Below, one piece after another: positions 36,569-45,129 of a stretch of DNA of 64,000 nucleotides. Below the pieces are notes generated by a model that searched no databases, had not been told where the DNA came from, and worked only from the letters and a program-made list of their open reading frames with translations. The stretch covers positions 248,001 through 312,000 of the forward strand of contig CANMND010000003.1 in assembly GCA_947499155.1 (NCBI GenBank), written 5' to 3'. The number at the start of each line of letters is the position of its first letter. Position 1 is the first letter of the stretch. The stretch comes from an uncultured Sphingomonadales bacterium (lineage in GTDB: Bacteria > Pseudomonadota > Alphaproteobacteria > Sphingomonadales > Rhodothalassiaceae). Made by a program: the position numbers and the translations under genes.

Positions 36569-38521
36569 TTATCCTGACTTCGCAATACGACCAGTGGCTG
36601 TGTGAAAAATGAAATCGGCCGGGTCTGCTTCCCTGGTCATCCGCCAAAACGCATCATTGCGCCAAGGCGTAATCGCGACCACCCGTCCTCTGGAATTTCG
36701 ATACCAATTTTCAGTTCCCGGATGAGTCCAGACCAATTTGGCGTGCGCCTCATCGATCTTGTCATTATAGCTTTCGTAGACTTTCTCGCGAACTTCCACC
36801 TGGCCCGCACCTTTCTCAAACATGGTTGCAAGAATACTTAAGGCATAGTGGGTTTGGTTTTCGATAGACCGGATCATGCTGCCGCCATGGCCGGAGCCGA
36901 CATTGGGGCCTAACAGGATGAAGAAATTGGGGAAACCTGGGACAACTGTACCCAGATAGGCCTTGGCATTATCACCTTCCCAGTATTCTGCAAGACGCCT
37001 GCCATCGCGCCCTGTAACATCATAGGATCCCAACACTTCTGCTGCTTTAAAGCCGGTCGCAAGGACAATGGTATCCACGTCCACTTCCTGACCATCCCCA
37101 GCCATGAGCCTGCTCCCCCGGACTTCAGCAAGTCTTTGGGGAATGAGGGAAACATTATCTTTGGTCAACGTCCGGTACCAGCCATTATCAAGCAGCATGC
37201 GTTTTGCAAAAGGAGGGTAATCGGGCAAAACATGCTTAAGCAGATCCTGTCGGTCGCCCAATTCCTCGATCACATATCTGGTAAAATATTCCCGATGACC
37301 ATCATTAATGGCATTGATCGAGCGTTGCGGATCGTGCCAGTCCGGATCACGGAACAGGGTCCCATGCACCCGGTCATTAAAAGTCCAGGTCAGGCGTTGC
37401 TCGTACCACGCCTTGTAAAGCGGCACTGCACGAATGAGATAGCGTACGCCTTCAGGCACTTTCTTTCGGAATTGCGGAAAAGGGGCCGCCCACTGTTTTG
37501 ACCTTGCAAATACCGTGAGATGTGAGGCTTTCCTGGCCAATTCAGGGACCACCTGCATCGCTGAGGCGCCATTGCCGATAACGGCTACACGCTTGCCTTC
37601 AATGTCTTCATTGAAATTCTCAGGCCAGTCAGACGTATGAACGACACGACCTTTAAAATTCTCCATCCCCTTGATTTCAGGGATCATGGGAGTATTGAGA
37701 ATGCCAACTGCACTGAAAACAATATCTGCATAATGGTCAGCTATGCTGCCATCGGCCCTTTCCACTACCACGTGCCACTTGGCCCGATCTTCCAGCCAGT
37801 TGGCGCTTTTGACGGTGGTCTCAAATTCAGTGACCTTGTAAAGATCAAATGCCTCCGCTGTCTCTTTGAAATATGCGGAGATTTCTGCCTGAAGCGGAAA
37901 ATATCGGCTCCAGTCAGCATCTCTGAAAGAGAAGGTGTATGTCAGATTGGGCGTATCAACGCCGCAGCCCGGATATCTGTTTTCCCACCAGGTACCGCCA
38001 AACTCTTCATTCTTCTCAAAAATTCTGGCTTTTATGCCCATTTTCTGAAGCTGGACTGCAGCACATATGCCTGAGACGCCTGCTCCTATAATGATGGCAT
38101 CTACTGGCCGTTGTATTTCTGGCCCGCGCGTTTCCGGCTCAAGCTGCATATTGAAGGCCAATATTTCTCCATAACCTTCAGGAATATCCTCTGCCATTGC
38201 GACGCTGAGCATATGCTCCAGATCTTTATTGTCAGGCACCGGCAAAGCCATATCTTTCCCATCAAGCCATGCCATGATCGCATCAAATGCAGCTTCCCTT
38301 ATTTCATCTTGAAGATCCTGTTCCAGTCCTGCGGTATCATTATCATCCAGGCCACGGCCCCGGCGCGGTTTATAAGGATCGTCCAGCCATTTTCTGTCGC
38401 CCGTCATTTGAACCAGACACATCAGAAGTGATGGAATATTTGCCTGATCAACACCAGTCTTCAGCAGGTCTGTATCAATCGCACTGCAAGAAATTGGTCT
38501 TTTGGTAATTTTGAGCAACAT
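36569..38521 (-). CDS. Flavin-containing monooxygenase, Baeyer-Villiger type
   Basis: A 650-residue type I Baeyer-Villiger monooxygenase, predicted to convert a ketone to an ester or lactone with FAD, NADPH and oxygen. The order is an N-terminal extension of about 135 residues, the FAD site IIIGAGVSGICAAVQLQ, GTWWENRYPGCGVDTPN, the family fingerprint FKGRVVHTSDWP, and the NADPH site GNGASAMQ with later ATGFK. The long N-terminal extension recalls 4-hydroxyacetophenone monooxygenases. ATG 38521 is chosen because CAGGAACAAA precedes it at ideal spacing; ATG 38536 and 38572 are upstream in frame. It is divergent from the MBL hydrolase gene with a candidate TetR operator between them. Confidence 0.9.
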   Translation of the reverse strand: MLLKITKRPISCSAIDTDLLKTGVDQANIPSLLMCLVQMTGDRKWLDDPYKPRRGRGLDDNDTAGLEQDLQDEIREAAFDAIMAWLDGKDMALPVPDNKDLEHMLSVAMAEDIPEGYGEILAFNMQLEPETRGPEIQRPVDAIIIGAGVSGICAAVQLQKMGIKARIFEKNEEFGGTWWENRYPGCGVDTPNLTYTFSFRDADWSRYFPLQAEISAYFKETAEAFDLYKVTEFETTVKSANWLEDRAKWHVVVERADGSIADHYADIVFSAVGILNTPMIPEIKGMENFKGRVVHTSDWPENFNEDIEGKRVAVIGNGASAMQVVPELARKASHLTVFARSKQWAAPFPQFRKKVPEGVRYLIRAVPLYKAWYEQRLTWTFNDRVHGTLFRDPDWHDPQRSINAINDGHREYFTRYVIEELGDRQDLLKHVLPDYPPFAKRMLLDNGWYRTLTKDNVSLIPQRLAEVRGSRLMAGDGQEVDVDTIVLATGFKAAEVLGSYDVTGRDGRRLAEYWEGDNAKAYLGTVVPGFPNFFILLGPNVGSGHGGSMIRSIENQTHYALSILATMFEKGAGQVEVREKVYESYNDKIDEAHAKLVWTHPGTENWYRNSRGRVVAITPWRNDAFWRMTREADPADFIFHTATGRIAKSG

Positions 38522-38620
38522 TTTGTTCCTGGACATGGATGACTTTAAGGGCTCGGACTTTTCACACAGCAATGGCTAATCATAGATAGTCACATACTGA
38601 CTCAGAACTAGCATTAAAAA

Positions 38621-38642
38621 AAATATACTGACAGGTATTTTT
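38621..38642. promoter_or_regulatory. Candidate TetR operator, site 1
   Basis: AAATATAC-TGACAG-GTATTTTT in the divergent region between the BVMO and MBL hydrolase genes. The core ATAC-N6-GTAT is identical in form to the sites at 43381, 44892 and 45035. An extra half-site ATACTGAC lies at 38594-38601. Binding by the TetR protein encoded at 41502-42149 is inferred from site placement. Confidence 0.65.
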
Positions 38643-38785
38643 TTGTCAATCAGTCGCATTAATTATGCTAGATTACTGTGTCGACGGCTATGAAGGCTGG
38701 AAAAGCCATTGCGCTCTCACGGGCGCATCACAATCGTGCGCATGCGTATGACGGCCATGAAAATCCTCAGGGGGGACAGTTATTT

Positions 38786-39709
38786 ATGAACAGGTTCACA
38801 ATCGGATCGATAAAAGTCACCAGAATTGAAGAATGGCAAGGTGGGTTTTCAGCTCCTGAATATCTTTTCCCCAGTTGCACCGCAGAGGACTGGACATCTC
38901 TTGAAGAGGAATTCACCCCTGAATATTTCGATGCCCGGTCGGGAAAACTTTACGCATTTCTTCAAAGCTGGGTTCTTGATACTGGTGAGTATCGCATCCT
39001 CTTTGATACTGGGGCCGGTAACGATAAACCAAGGCCAAACCTTCCCATATTCTCAAACCTGAAGACCGACTTTTTGTTAAATCTGGCCAAGGCCGGGTAT
39101 CAGCCAGAAGACATAGACTATGTCGTCTGTTCTCATGTCCACGTCGATCATGTCGGGTGGAACACACGGCTTATCGACGGCAAATGGGAAGCCACTTTCC
39201 GCAATGCGCAATATCTGTTGCCTCTTGCAGATAGAGATTATTGGAATCCGCAGGTAACGGAAATTGGGCCGGGAGAAATTGGCAGGCTTGTCAATGATGG
39301 CATGTTCGAGGACAGCGTCAGGCCACTTATGAACTCAGGCCGATTGGTCTGGACCGAGGACGGACACGAGATACTCCCTGGTATAGTCTTGCGCACATTT
39401 CCCGGACACACTCCCGGAAGCACGGTTATGAATGTGCATTCAGGAAACATGAAGGCGATGTTCGTCGGTGATCTTATGCACCATCCGGCACAGATCTATC
39501 ACCCTTACTGGAACAGCCAGTTCTGCGAGGATCAGGAAATTGCAATATTATCGCGCCTCCGGATGCTCAAGCAGGCGGCTTCAACAGATGCCGTGGTCAT
39601 TCCTGCTCATTTTGGCGGGGAGCACATCGTTAAAATCGCAAGTGAGGGATCAGGATTCCGGCCAATTTACCTCAAAAGTGCGACTGGCCAGGGCGGCTTT
39701 TCCGCTTAA
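38786..39709 (+). CDS. MBL-fold metallo-hydrolase, YtnP-like (candidate lactonase)
   Basis: A 307-residue metallo-beta-lactamase-fold protein with the two-metal motif SHVHVDHVGWNTR (HxHxDH), later TFPGHTPGST and FVGDLMHHPAQ, and a final His in PAHFGGEH. This arrangement resembles YtnP-type lactonases. Since it faces the BVMO gene across a shared operator, the simplest idea is that it opens the lactone made by the BVMO; that is inference. ATG 38786 is preceded by GGGGGG 12 bases away; the longer frame to 38678 has no ribosome site. Confidence 0.85.
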   Translation: MNRFTIGSIKVTRIEEWQGGFSAPEYLFPSCTAEDWTSLEEEFTPEYFDARSGKLYAFLQSWVLDTGEYRILFDTGAGNDKPRPNLPIFSNLKTDFLLNLAKAGYQPEDIDYVVCSHVHVDHVGWNTRLIDGKWEATFRNAQYLLPLADRDYWNPQVTEIGPGEIGRLVNDGMFEDSVRPLMNSGRLVWTEDGHEILPGIVLRTFPGHTPGSTVMNVHSGNMKAMFVGDLMHHPAQIYHPYWNSQFCEDQEIAILSRLRMLKQAASTDAVVIPAHFGGEHIVKIASEGSGFRPIYLKSATGQGGFSA

Positions 39710-39810
39710 AGCATTTCAAAAGCACTACGCAATCAGGTGATGGTATGGACAACAGTGCCGATCTTCTTGCTGCCACTGTTGTCCACTGACTTCTATGCGG
39801 GCGACCCCCT

Positions 39811-41451
39811 TCAATCGGCAAACCGCTCACGTTTGACACGCATTTTTGCCGCTTCCCGGTCCCAAGTATCTGCCGTAATCCCTTCGGTACGCAAATCAAC
39901 TTTCAGCACTTTTTCTGAGGGGGTTTTGGGCAGGTTATCCATGATCCTGATATAGCGCGGAACCATGAAATACGGCATCTTGTCTATAAGAAATTCTGAG
40001 AGTTCCACAGGGTCTATGGTGCGTCCAGGTACCGGTGCGATCACAATCATGACCTCGTCTTCAGAATATTCGCTGGGGACAGCGATTGCTGCCACTTCGC
40101 GGACATCAGGATGGGAACATACTTCTGCTTCAACCTCAAAAGAGGAGATATTCTCCCCACGGCGACGGATTGAATCCTTTACCCTGTCTACGAAATAAAA
40201 ATATTTGTCTTCATCTTGCCTGAAGCCATCGCCGGTGTGAAACCAGCCGTTTCTCCATGCCTTGGCCGTTGCCTCGGGGTCGGCATTATAGCCGCTGTTC
40301 ATGGCCCATGGACGGTCCGTACGAACCAGCATTTCGCCGGCCACACCAATCGGGACCTCGCAATCATTTTCATCGACCAATCTCACTTCGACGCCGGGAC
40401 GAACCTTGCCGCATGTTCCGCGTTTTTTAGGGTTTGGCTCAGATATAATCGGCGAGGATATTTCGGTCATATTGAATATGGTATAGACATCAATCCCAAA
40501 GCGCTCATTAAAGGCTGTGCTGTCATCACTCAGCGGAACCATGAACGCAATTCTCACTTTATGATCGCGTTCTTCAGGGGTCGCGGGACGTTTCATCAGG
40601 AAGCTGGCCATTACTCCCAGCAGGAAAATGACGGTTGCCTCCGTCTGCTTGGCGATTTCCCAGAAACGGTCCGTGGAAAACTCATTGATAATGGCAACAG
40701 ATGCGCCGCGAGCAAGCATAACAAACGGTGGCAGCATGCCGCCAATATGGAATATAGGCGCGACTGTCAGATAACGGTCATGCTCTCCAACCATGTGCCA
40801 TGTTTCTGGCCCTGCATTAGAAAACATGTGCAGATAAGATGACAGGACACCCTTGGAGGGACCTGTGGTTCCTGAAGTATAGATGATGGCCTGGATATCC
40901 CAGGGATCTATCGGCCTTTCCAATGGCTTAAGACTGGACTCATCTTCGTCCAGTTCATCGAACCGGACATAGGGCAAAGGAGAACTCTGCACGGCCCTAT
41001 CGGTTGTCACCACCAGTTTCTCAAGATTTGCCGTATCGATTTCGGTCAATCTCTCTATCAGATCCGGATGAACAATCATCACTTTGGCGGCTGAATTTGC
41101 AACCACATGTGCCAGCAACTTTCCCTTATACGCCGTATTAAATGGAACAAAAATGGCACCGATATAATTTATGGCATAAAACGCCACGATTGCATCAGGC
41201 CCGTTGGGTAGCCAGAGAGCCACGCGGTCGCCCTGTTTAATTCCAAGTTTCTGCAACCCACTGGCTTTTTTCCTGACACGTGCACGCACTTCAGAAAAGC
41301 TCCAAGCCTCCCCATCCTGATATACAATATGCGTATCCTCAGGCTTAACGTCAGCCCACTTGTCCAGGACATAACGTAATACACACTTGTCTCTGTTTGG
41401 TATCCGTGGATCAGCAAAGTCTCGCTTGAACCCTACTTCTTGATCAGACAT
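39811..41451 (-). CDS. Acyl-CoA ligase, AMP-binding (CaiC-like)
   Basis: A 546-residue adenylate-forming ligase, predicted to activate a carboxylic acid intermediate to its CoA thioester. IIYTSGTTGPSKGVL is the P-loop motif, WFHTGDGFRQDEDKYFYFVDRVKDSIRRRGENIS covers the hinge in its central part, and the catalytic Lys near the C terminus is in KTPSEKVLKVDL. The type resembles crotonobetaine/carnitine-CoA ligases. ATG 41451 (MSDQEVGF) is preceded by GGGGAG; ATG 41487 is in frame upstream. It is last in the operon ADH-tetR-ligase. Confidence 0.9.
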   Translation of the reverse strand: MSDQEVGFKRDFADPRIPNRDKCVLRYVLDKWADVKPEDTHIVYQDGEAWSFSEVRARVRKKASGLQKLGIKQGDRVALWLPNGPDAIVAFYAINYIGAIFVPFNTAYKGKLLAHVVANSAAKVMIVHPDLIERLTEIDTANLEKLVVTTDRAVQSSPLPYVRFDELDEDESSLKPLERPIDPWDIQAIIYTSGTTGPSKGVLSSYLHMFSNAGPETWHMVGEHDRYLTVAPIFHIGGMLPPFVMLARGASVAIINEFSTDRFWEIAKQTEATVIFLLGVMASFLMKRPATPEERDHKVRIAFMVPLSDDSTAFNERFGIDVYTIFNMTEISSPIISEPNPKKRGTCGKVRPGVEVRLVDENDCEVPIGVAGEMLVRTDRPWAMNSGYNADPEATAKAWRNGWFHTGDGFRQDEDKYFYFVDRVKDSIRRRGENISSFEVEAEVCSHPDVREVAAIAVPSEYSEDEVMIVIAPVPGRTIDPVELSEFLIDKMPYFMVPRYIRIMDNLPKTPSEKVLKVDLRTEGITADTWDREAAKMRVKRERFAD

Positions 41452-41501
41452 GGAAACTCCCCGAACAGGTGATGCTGTTACTACCAACTTTGTTATAGTG
41501 C

Positions 41502-42149
41502 TCAGCCAACCCCGACCAACCTGAGACAGGCCGTTACAACCTCATCGACAACCTTTTCACTTGATCGACTGCTTCCTGGCCGGTAGCAGGTGGTAATCCA
41601 TGTAAGCAACCCGGCCATCCAGGCAGACATTGCGCTGGCATTTTCAATAGTTACATAACCGTCTTCCTCGCAAGCAGCGACCAGCCTGGCTATTTTCAAG
41701 TCGAACTCGTGACGCAGACGAAGAATGCGCTGGGCGTCGTCGCGGTCCAGATTCATCATCTCGCGCTGATATACTACCAGGTACTCATGATGTTCGATGA
41801 TGATCCGTGCGACTTCCCTAAGAGATGCCTCCAGCCTCTCCAAAGAGTTGCCCTCATGCTGGGCGATATGGCCAAGCGCTGCCAGGGATTCCTTTACTCC
41901 CAGCTCGCAAATGGCGCTCAAAATATCGCCCTTGTTTTTAAAATATGTATAAAGAAACGGTTTGGTCACGCTCAGCCGATTGGCGAGTGCTTCCAGGGTC
42001 GCTCCTTCGTACCCTCTTTCGTAGAAAAGAGCGCTGGCTTCTTTCAAGATGGTGGCGCGTTTATATGCAATCACACCTGATTTCAATTCACGCTGCCGCT
42101 CTTTAGCTTCAGACTTCACATCAAATGAATTATCAACTGCAGGGCGCAT
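41502..42149 (-). CDS. TetR/AcrR family regulator of the catabolic cluster
   Basis: A 215-residue TetR protein. The helix-turn-helix is at about residues 40-85: FYERGYEGATLEALANRLSV followed by TKPFLYTYFKNKGDILSAI. The C-terminal ligand domain has no assigned effector. Its start codon shares one base with the stop of the alcohol dehydrogenase gene (TAATG), so it is in that operon and probably autoregulated through the operator at 43381. It is the only regulator within the cluster and the natural candidate for binding the four ATAC-N6-GTAT sites. Confidence 0.92.
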   Translation of the reverse strand: MRPAVDNSFDVKSEAKERQRELKSGVIAYKRATILKEASALFYERGYEGATLEALANRLSVTKPFLYTYFKNKGDILSAICELGVKESLAALGHIAQHEGNSLERLEASLREVARIIIEHHEYLVVYQREMMNLDRDDAQRILRLRHEFDLKIARLVAACEEDGYVTIENASAMSAWMAGLLTWITTCYRPGSSRSSEKVVDEVVTACLRLVGVG

Positions 42150-43327
42150 TAAGCTGCTCTCCTAAGTATCTCCATAATATCGTCCGGTGTCCGCACAGGC
42201 CGTGAGTTTGTTCGGCCCCACATATCAAGCATGGTATATTCAGCAATTTTTTGGAATTGATCTTTGGTCACCCCCACCTCACTCAAAGTTCGGGGCATTC
42301 CCAGTCCGCGTATGAATTCATCCAGTGCCACAGAGGCACTTTTATTTGCATCACCCAGGCATTCTGATATGCGCTTTTGGCGGCTGTCATCATATTCCGC
42401 ATTCCACGCAAGGACATAGGGCGACATCACACAAGATGTATATCCGTGAGGAACATCGCAAGTACCGCCCAGTATATGACCAATAGCATGGCTCGCACCC
42501 ATTGGAACTCCACCAATGATTGAGATCATCGATTGCCACGCGCCGATCTGGCACTTCAGTCTGCCTTCCAGATCGTCCGGATCGGATTTGACCCGCGTCA
42601 GCCCCTCCACAAGCAACAACAAGGCACTCGCCGCCAGACCATCTGCAAAATCATTGGATCGATAGGAACTCAGTGTCTCGACAGCATGGTCAACTGAACG
42701 CACTCCAGTGGAAATCCATAACCATTCGGGCGTGTGAACGGTAACGGCCGGATCGAGCACAACCATCACCGGCGCCATCTTCCGATGTTCATATCCCTGT
42801 TTGTGCTGTGTTGCCTCGTCTGTTGCACCGGAGAGATCGTTAAACTCGCCGCCAGATAATGTTGTAGGAATACAAATAACAGGAATATCCGGTCCGACCT
42901 CGATCGGATTGATCACATTGCCTTCATCATCAACATATGTTCTTAACGGCTCGAAATCTTCAACCGCCTGCACATCATGCTTTATAAGCAGCGGGACAAT
43001 TTTTCCCGCATCAGTCACAGAACCGCCCCCTAGCGTCACCACGCAATCTGCACCGGCGTGCCTTGCTGCCTTGGCAGCTTTCAGCACGTCAGACCGTGGT
43101 GCATGGGGCGCTATACCGCTCCATGTCCCTGCGTGGTTACCACCTAATGCTTTTTCTAGCTTTGCCACTTCATCGGTTTTTTTCCTCAAAGAGGTAGACG
43201 CTATAAGAAAGACCCGCCTGGCACCTGTTTTCCTGATCTGATCCGACACCACATCGACGGCAGGATGCCCCATGGTCACGCGTTCGGTTACGGTAAATGT
43301 CAACTCACCATTAAAATTTCCGCCCAA
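42149..43327 (-). CDS. Iron-containing alcohol dehydrogenase (maleylacetate-reductase-like)
   Basis: A 392-residue group III alcohol dehydrogenase. The NAD site GGGSVTDAGK is at about 100-109 and the metal region contains VRSVDHAVETL, then ASHAIGHILGG and DVPHGYTSC with the conserved histidines. The sequence pattern is close to maleylacetate reductases, but related enzymes act on many alcohols and ketones. Within this cluster it may oxidise a hydroxyl group made by the P450 or BVMO route; this is inferred. It is the first gene of the operon with tetR and a CoA ligase, downstream of operator site 2. Confidence 0.88.
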   Translation of the reverse strand: MGGNFNGELTFTVTERVTMGHPAVDVVSDQIRKTGARRVFLIASTSLRKKTDEVAKLEKALGGNHAGTWSGIAPHAPRSDVLKAAKAARHAGADCVVTLGGGSVTDAGKIVPLLIKHDVQAVEDFEPLRTYVDDEGNVINPIEVGPDIPVICIPTTLSGGEFNDLSGATDEATQHKQGYEHRKMAPVMVVLDPAVTVHTPEWLWISTGVRSVDHAVETLSSYRSNDFADGLAASALLLLVEGLTRVKSDPDDLEGRLKCQIGAWQSMISIIGGVPMGASHAIGHILGGTCDVPHGYTSCVMSPYVLAWNAEYDDSRQKRISECLGDANKSASVALDEFIRGLGMPRTLSEVGVTKDQFQKIAEYTMLDMWGRTNSRPVRTPDDIMEILRRAA

Positions 43328-43380
43328 AGCGCCCTCCTGTCTGCATGTGTCTTCTTGGACGGGTTATACTGACATGCCGC

Positions 43381-43402
43381 AAATATACTGTCTAGTATGT
43401 AA
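43381..43402. promoter_or_regulatory. Candidate TetR operator, site 2
   Basis: AAATATAC-TGTCTA-GTATGTAA lies 54 bases upstream of the alcohol dehydrogenase start and also in front of the divergent AMACR-like gene. The core matches sites 1, 3 and 4. A further half-site ATACTGAC is at 43366-43373. Confidence 0.65.
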
Positions 43403-43623
43403 AAATACCGATTATTATGCAATGCTCTTGACGAGCGTGCAAAAAATCAGAATAAAGCCATTTCTATATGGCGTGACCGTATGGTTGGCCCTCAAACGGA
43501 GATACTCTGAACTTGTGAACAGCATCATTTCAATTTCGCTCATAAGCCCGAATAGATGCTGGTTCATATTTGGCTGGACCTTCCATAACGAGCCTTCTTA
43601 AAATCACAGGACACGCACGCGGC

Positions 43624-44778
43624 ATGACCAGTAGCCCCCTTTCATCTTTTAAAATAATCGAGTTCGCTGGATTGGGCCCGACGCCCTTTACAGCAATGAT
43701 GCTGGCAGATCTGGGGGCCGATATTTTAAGGATCGAGCGCCCGACAATTGATAACGAGCCGCTGGTCAATAACAGCCTGAACTACCTCAACAGAGGCCGA
43801 CCATCGGTCACACTGGATCTGCGGTCTCCCGAAGGCGTTAACCTTGCCCGCGAATTGTGCAACAGAGCAGACGTATTAATCGAGGGGTTTCGTCCCGGCA
43901 CGATGGAGCGGCTGGGGCTTGGCCCGAAAGATGTCATGGAGGACAATCCAGGGCTGATTTACGCTCGCACCACAGGATGGGGACAAACCGGACCGCTGGC
44001 TGACAAAGCAGGCCATGACATCAATTATCTGTCTCTTACTGGTGCACTGCAATTGATGGGGCCACCTGACCGCCCCCCACACCCGCCACTTAATATCATG
44101 GGGAATTTTGGCGGTGGCGCGATGTTCAATGTCACCGGCATTCTTGCTGCCATAATCGAGCGATCACGCAGTGGCCTTGGGCAGGTTATAGATACAGCCA
44201 TGCTGGATGGGGCATCTGTACTGCTCACACAGATTTTTTCCTGGAAAGACATGGGATTCTGGCACCCCGAACGAGGCCGTAACCTTCTGGATGGCGGCGC
44301 CTATTTTTATCGCTGCTACGAAACCAAAGATAACAGATACATGGCTGTCGGCGCGCTGGAACAAGAGTTCCATGATGAACTGGTGCAGGCATTGGGGTTT
44401 AAGCTGTCGGACTTTGACGACTATATGAACAGGGATCTATGGCCCGAACGACACCTTCTATTTGCCGAAGCCTTTATCACCAAAACACGTGACGAATGGT
44501 GCGAAATCCTGAAGACTCATGACGCATGTGTAACCCCTGTCCTCTCCCTCGATGAAGCTGTCGCCCACCCCGCCAATATTGAGCGAAAGGTCCACAAAAC
44601 CGACCATTTATTGCGCGCACAGCCTGCACCAGCGCCACGGCTGTCGCGTACACCCGCCATTGCGGGCACCCCTCCCAGTCTCGCCGGAGAAGGCGGTGCG
44701 CACAGTCTGTCTGACTGGGGGATTGACAGTGCGTTGATATCAGGCCTGACCGACAAGGGAATACTACAGGCTCACTAA
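43624..44778 (+). CDS. AMACR-like CoA-family protein with Asp-to-Asn change
   Basis: A 384-residue CaiB/BaiF family protein whose opening IIEFAGLGPTPFTAMMLADL matches alpha-methylacyl-CoA racemases. The catalytic His131 (AGHDINYLS) and Glu246 (VGALE) are present, but the catalytic Asp expected 30 residues after the His is Asn161 (MGNFGGG, codon AAT at 44104-44106). The change may slow racemisation or indicate another reaction, such as CoA transfer. ATG 43624 is chosen; TTG 43570 is upstream in frame. Divergent from the alcohol dehydrogenase operon and before the TonB receptor gene. Confidence 0.87.
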   Translation: MTSSPLSSFKIIEFAGLGPTPFTAMMLADLGADILRIERPTIDNEPLVNNSLNYLNRGRPSVTLDLRSPEGVNLARELCNRADVLIEGFRPGTMERLGLGPKDVMEDNPGLIYARTTGWGQTGPLADKAGHDINYLSLTGALQLMGPPDRPPHPPLNIMGNFGGGAMFNVTGILAAIIERSRSGLGQVIDTAMLDGASVLLTQIFSWKDMGFWHPERGRNLLDGGAYFYRCYETKDNRYMAVGALEQEFHDELVQALGFKLSDFDDYMNRDLWPERHLLFAEAFITKTRDEWCEILKTHDACVTPVLSLDEAVAHPANIERKVHKTDHLLRAQPAPAPRLSRTPAIAGTPPSLAGEGGAHSLSDWGIDSALISGLTDKGILQAH

Positions 44779-44888
44779 AGCGTTATGCAGGCCCTGGCTT
44801 CCATACCTTGATCTGATGCTGGCAGCATCTCCCGCTGCAGAAGTTATCCACGACCTCTCAAGCCAATTTGTCAGGTTACAGCCCCGCC

Positions 44889-44908
44889 TTAATACTGGGC
44901 AGTATGTG
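44889..44908. promoter_or_regulatory. Candidate TetR operator, site 4 (weaker)
   Basis: CTTAATAC-TGGGCA-GTATGTGA keeps the ATAC-N6-GTAT core of the other sites, with a less AT-rich left flank. It lies 143 bases upstream of site 3, a spacing that would allow looping or a second, upstream contact. Confidence 0.5.
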
Positions 44909-45034
44909 ATGCGAACCCATTGTACTTTTTTCTCAGATTCGGCCCACAGGCCCATCGGATATTTGCCTCATCCGACCCACAAAATCGAACAAAAATCGCT
45001 TAAATTGACAGAATAGTGTAGGCTCACGCCTCAT

Positions 45035-45070
45035 AAATATACTTGACGGTATATTTTTAATATATATGGT
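45035..45070 (+). promoter_or_regulatory. Candidate TetR operator site 3 overlapping a promoter
   Basis: AAATATAC-TTGACG-GTATATTT (45035-45056) is a perfect 8+8 palindrome. Its 6-base centre TTGACG (45043-45048) would be the -35 box of a promoter with TATGGT (45065-45070) as -10, 16 bases away. A repressor bound here would block RNA polymerase directly. It precedes the TonB receptor-P450-cyclase genes. Confidence 0.65.
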
Positions 45071-45129
45071 AATTTTAAGGGTAAACTAGATGTGAAAAAG
45101 TCACCAATTCCCCTGGGAGGTAAAAACTA

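Larger units (their letters stand above)
44779..45129. other. Regulatory gap before the TonB receptor gene
   Basis: This 351-base stretch has no supported gene. It contains two of the four candidate TetR operators (44889-44908 and 45035-45056) and a plausible promoter inside the second. A 66-codon frame at 44816-45016 has no ribosome site or recognisable content. Confidence 0.6.

Noticed and set aside
38786-39709. MBL hydrolase as a quorum-quenching enzyme
   Set aside because: The motif resembles YtnP lactonases, but shared control with a Baeyer-Villiger enzyme makes a catabolic lactonase more likely, and no quorum-sensing gene is nearby.
44816-45016. 66-codon plus-strand frame in the gap before the TonB receptor
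   Set aside because: No ribosome site, no recognisable protein features, and it covers one candidate operator.
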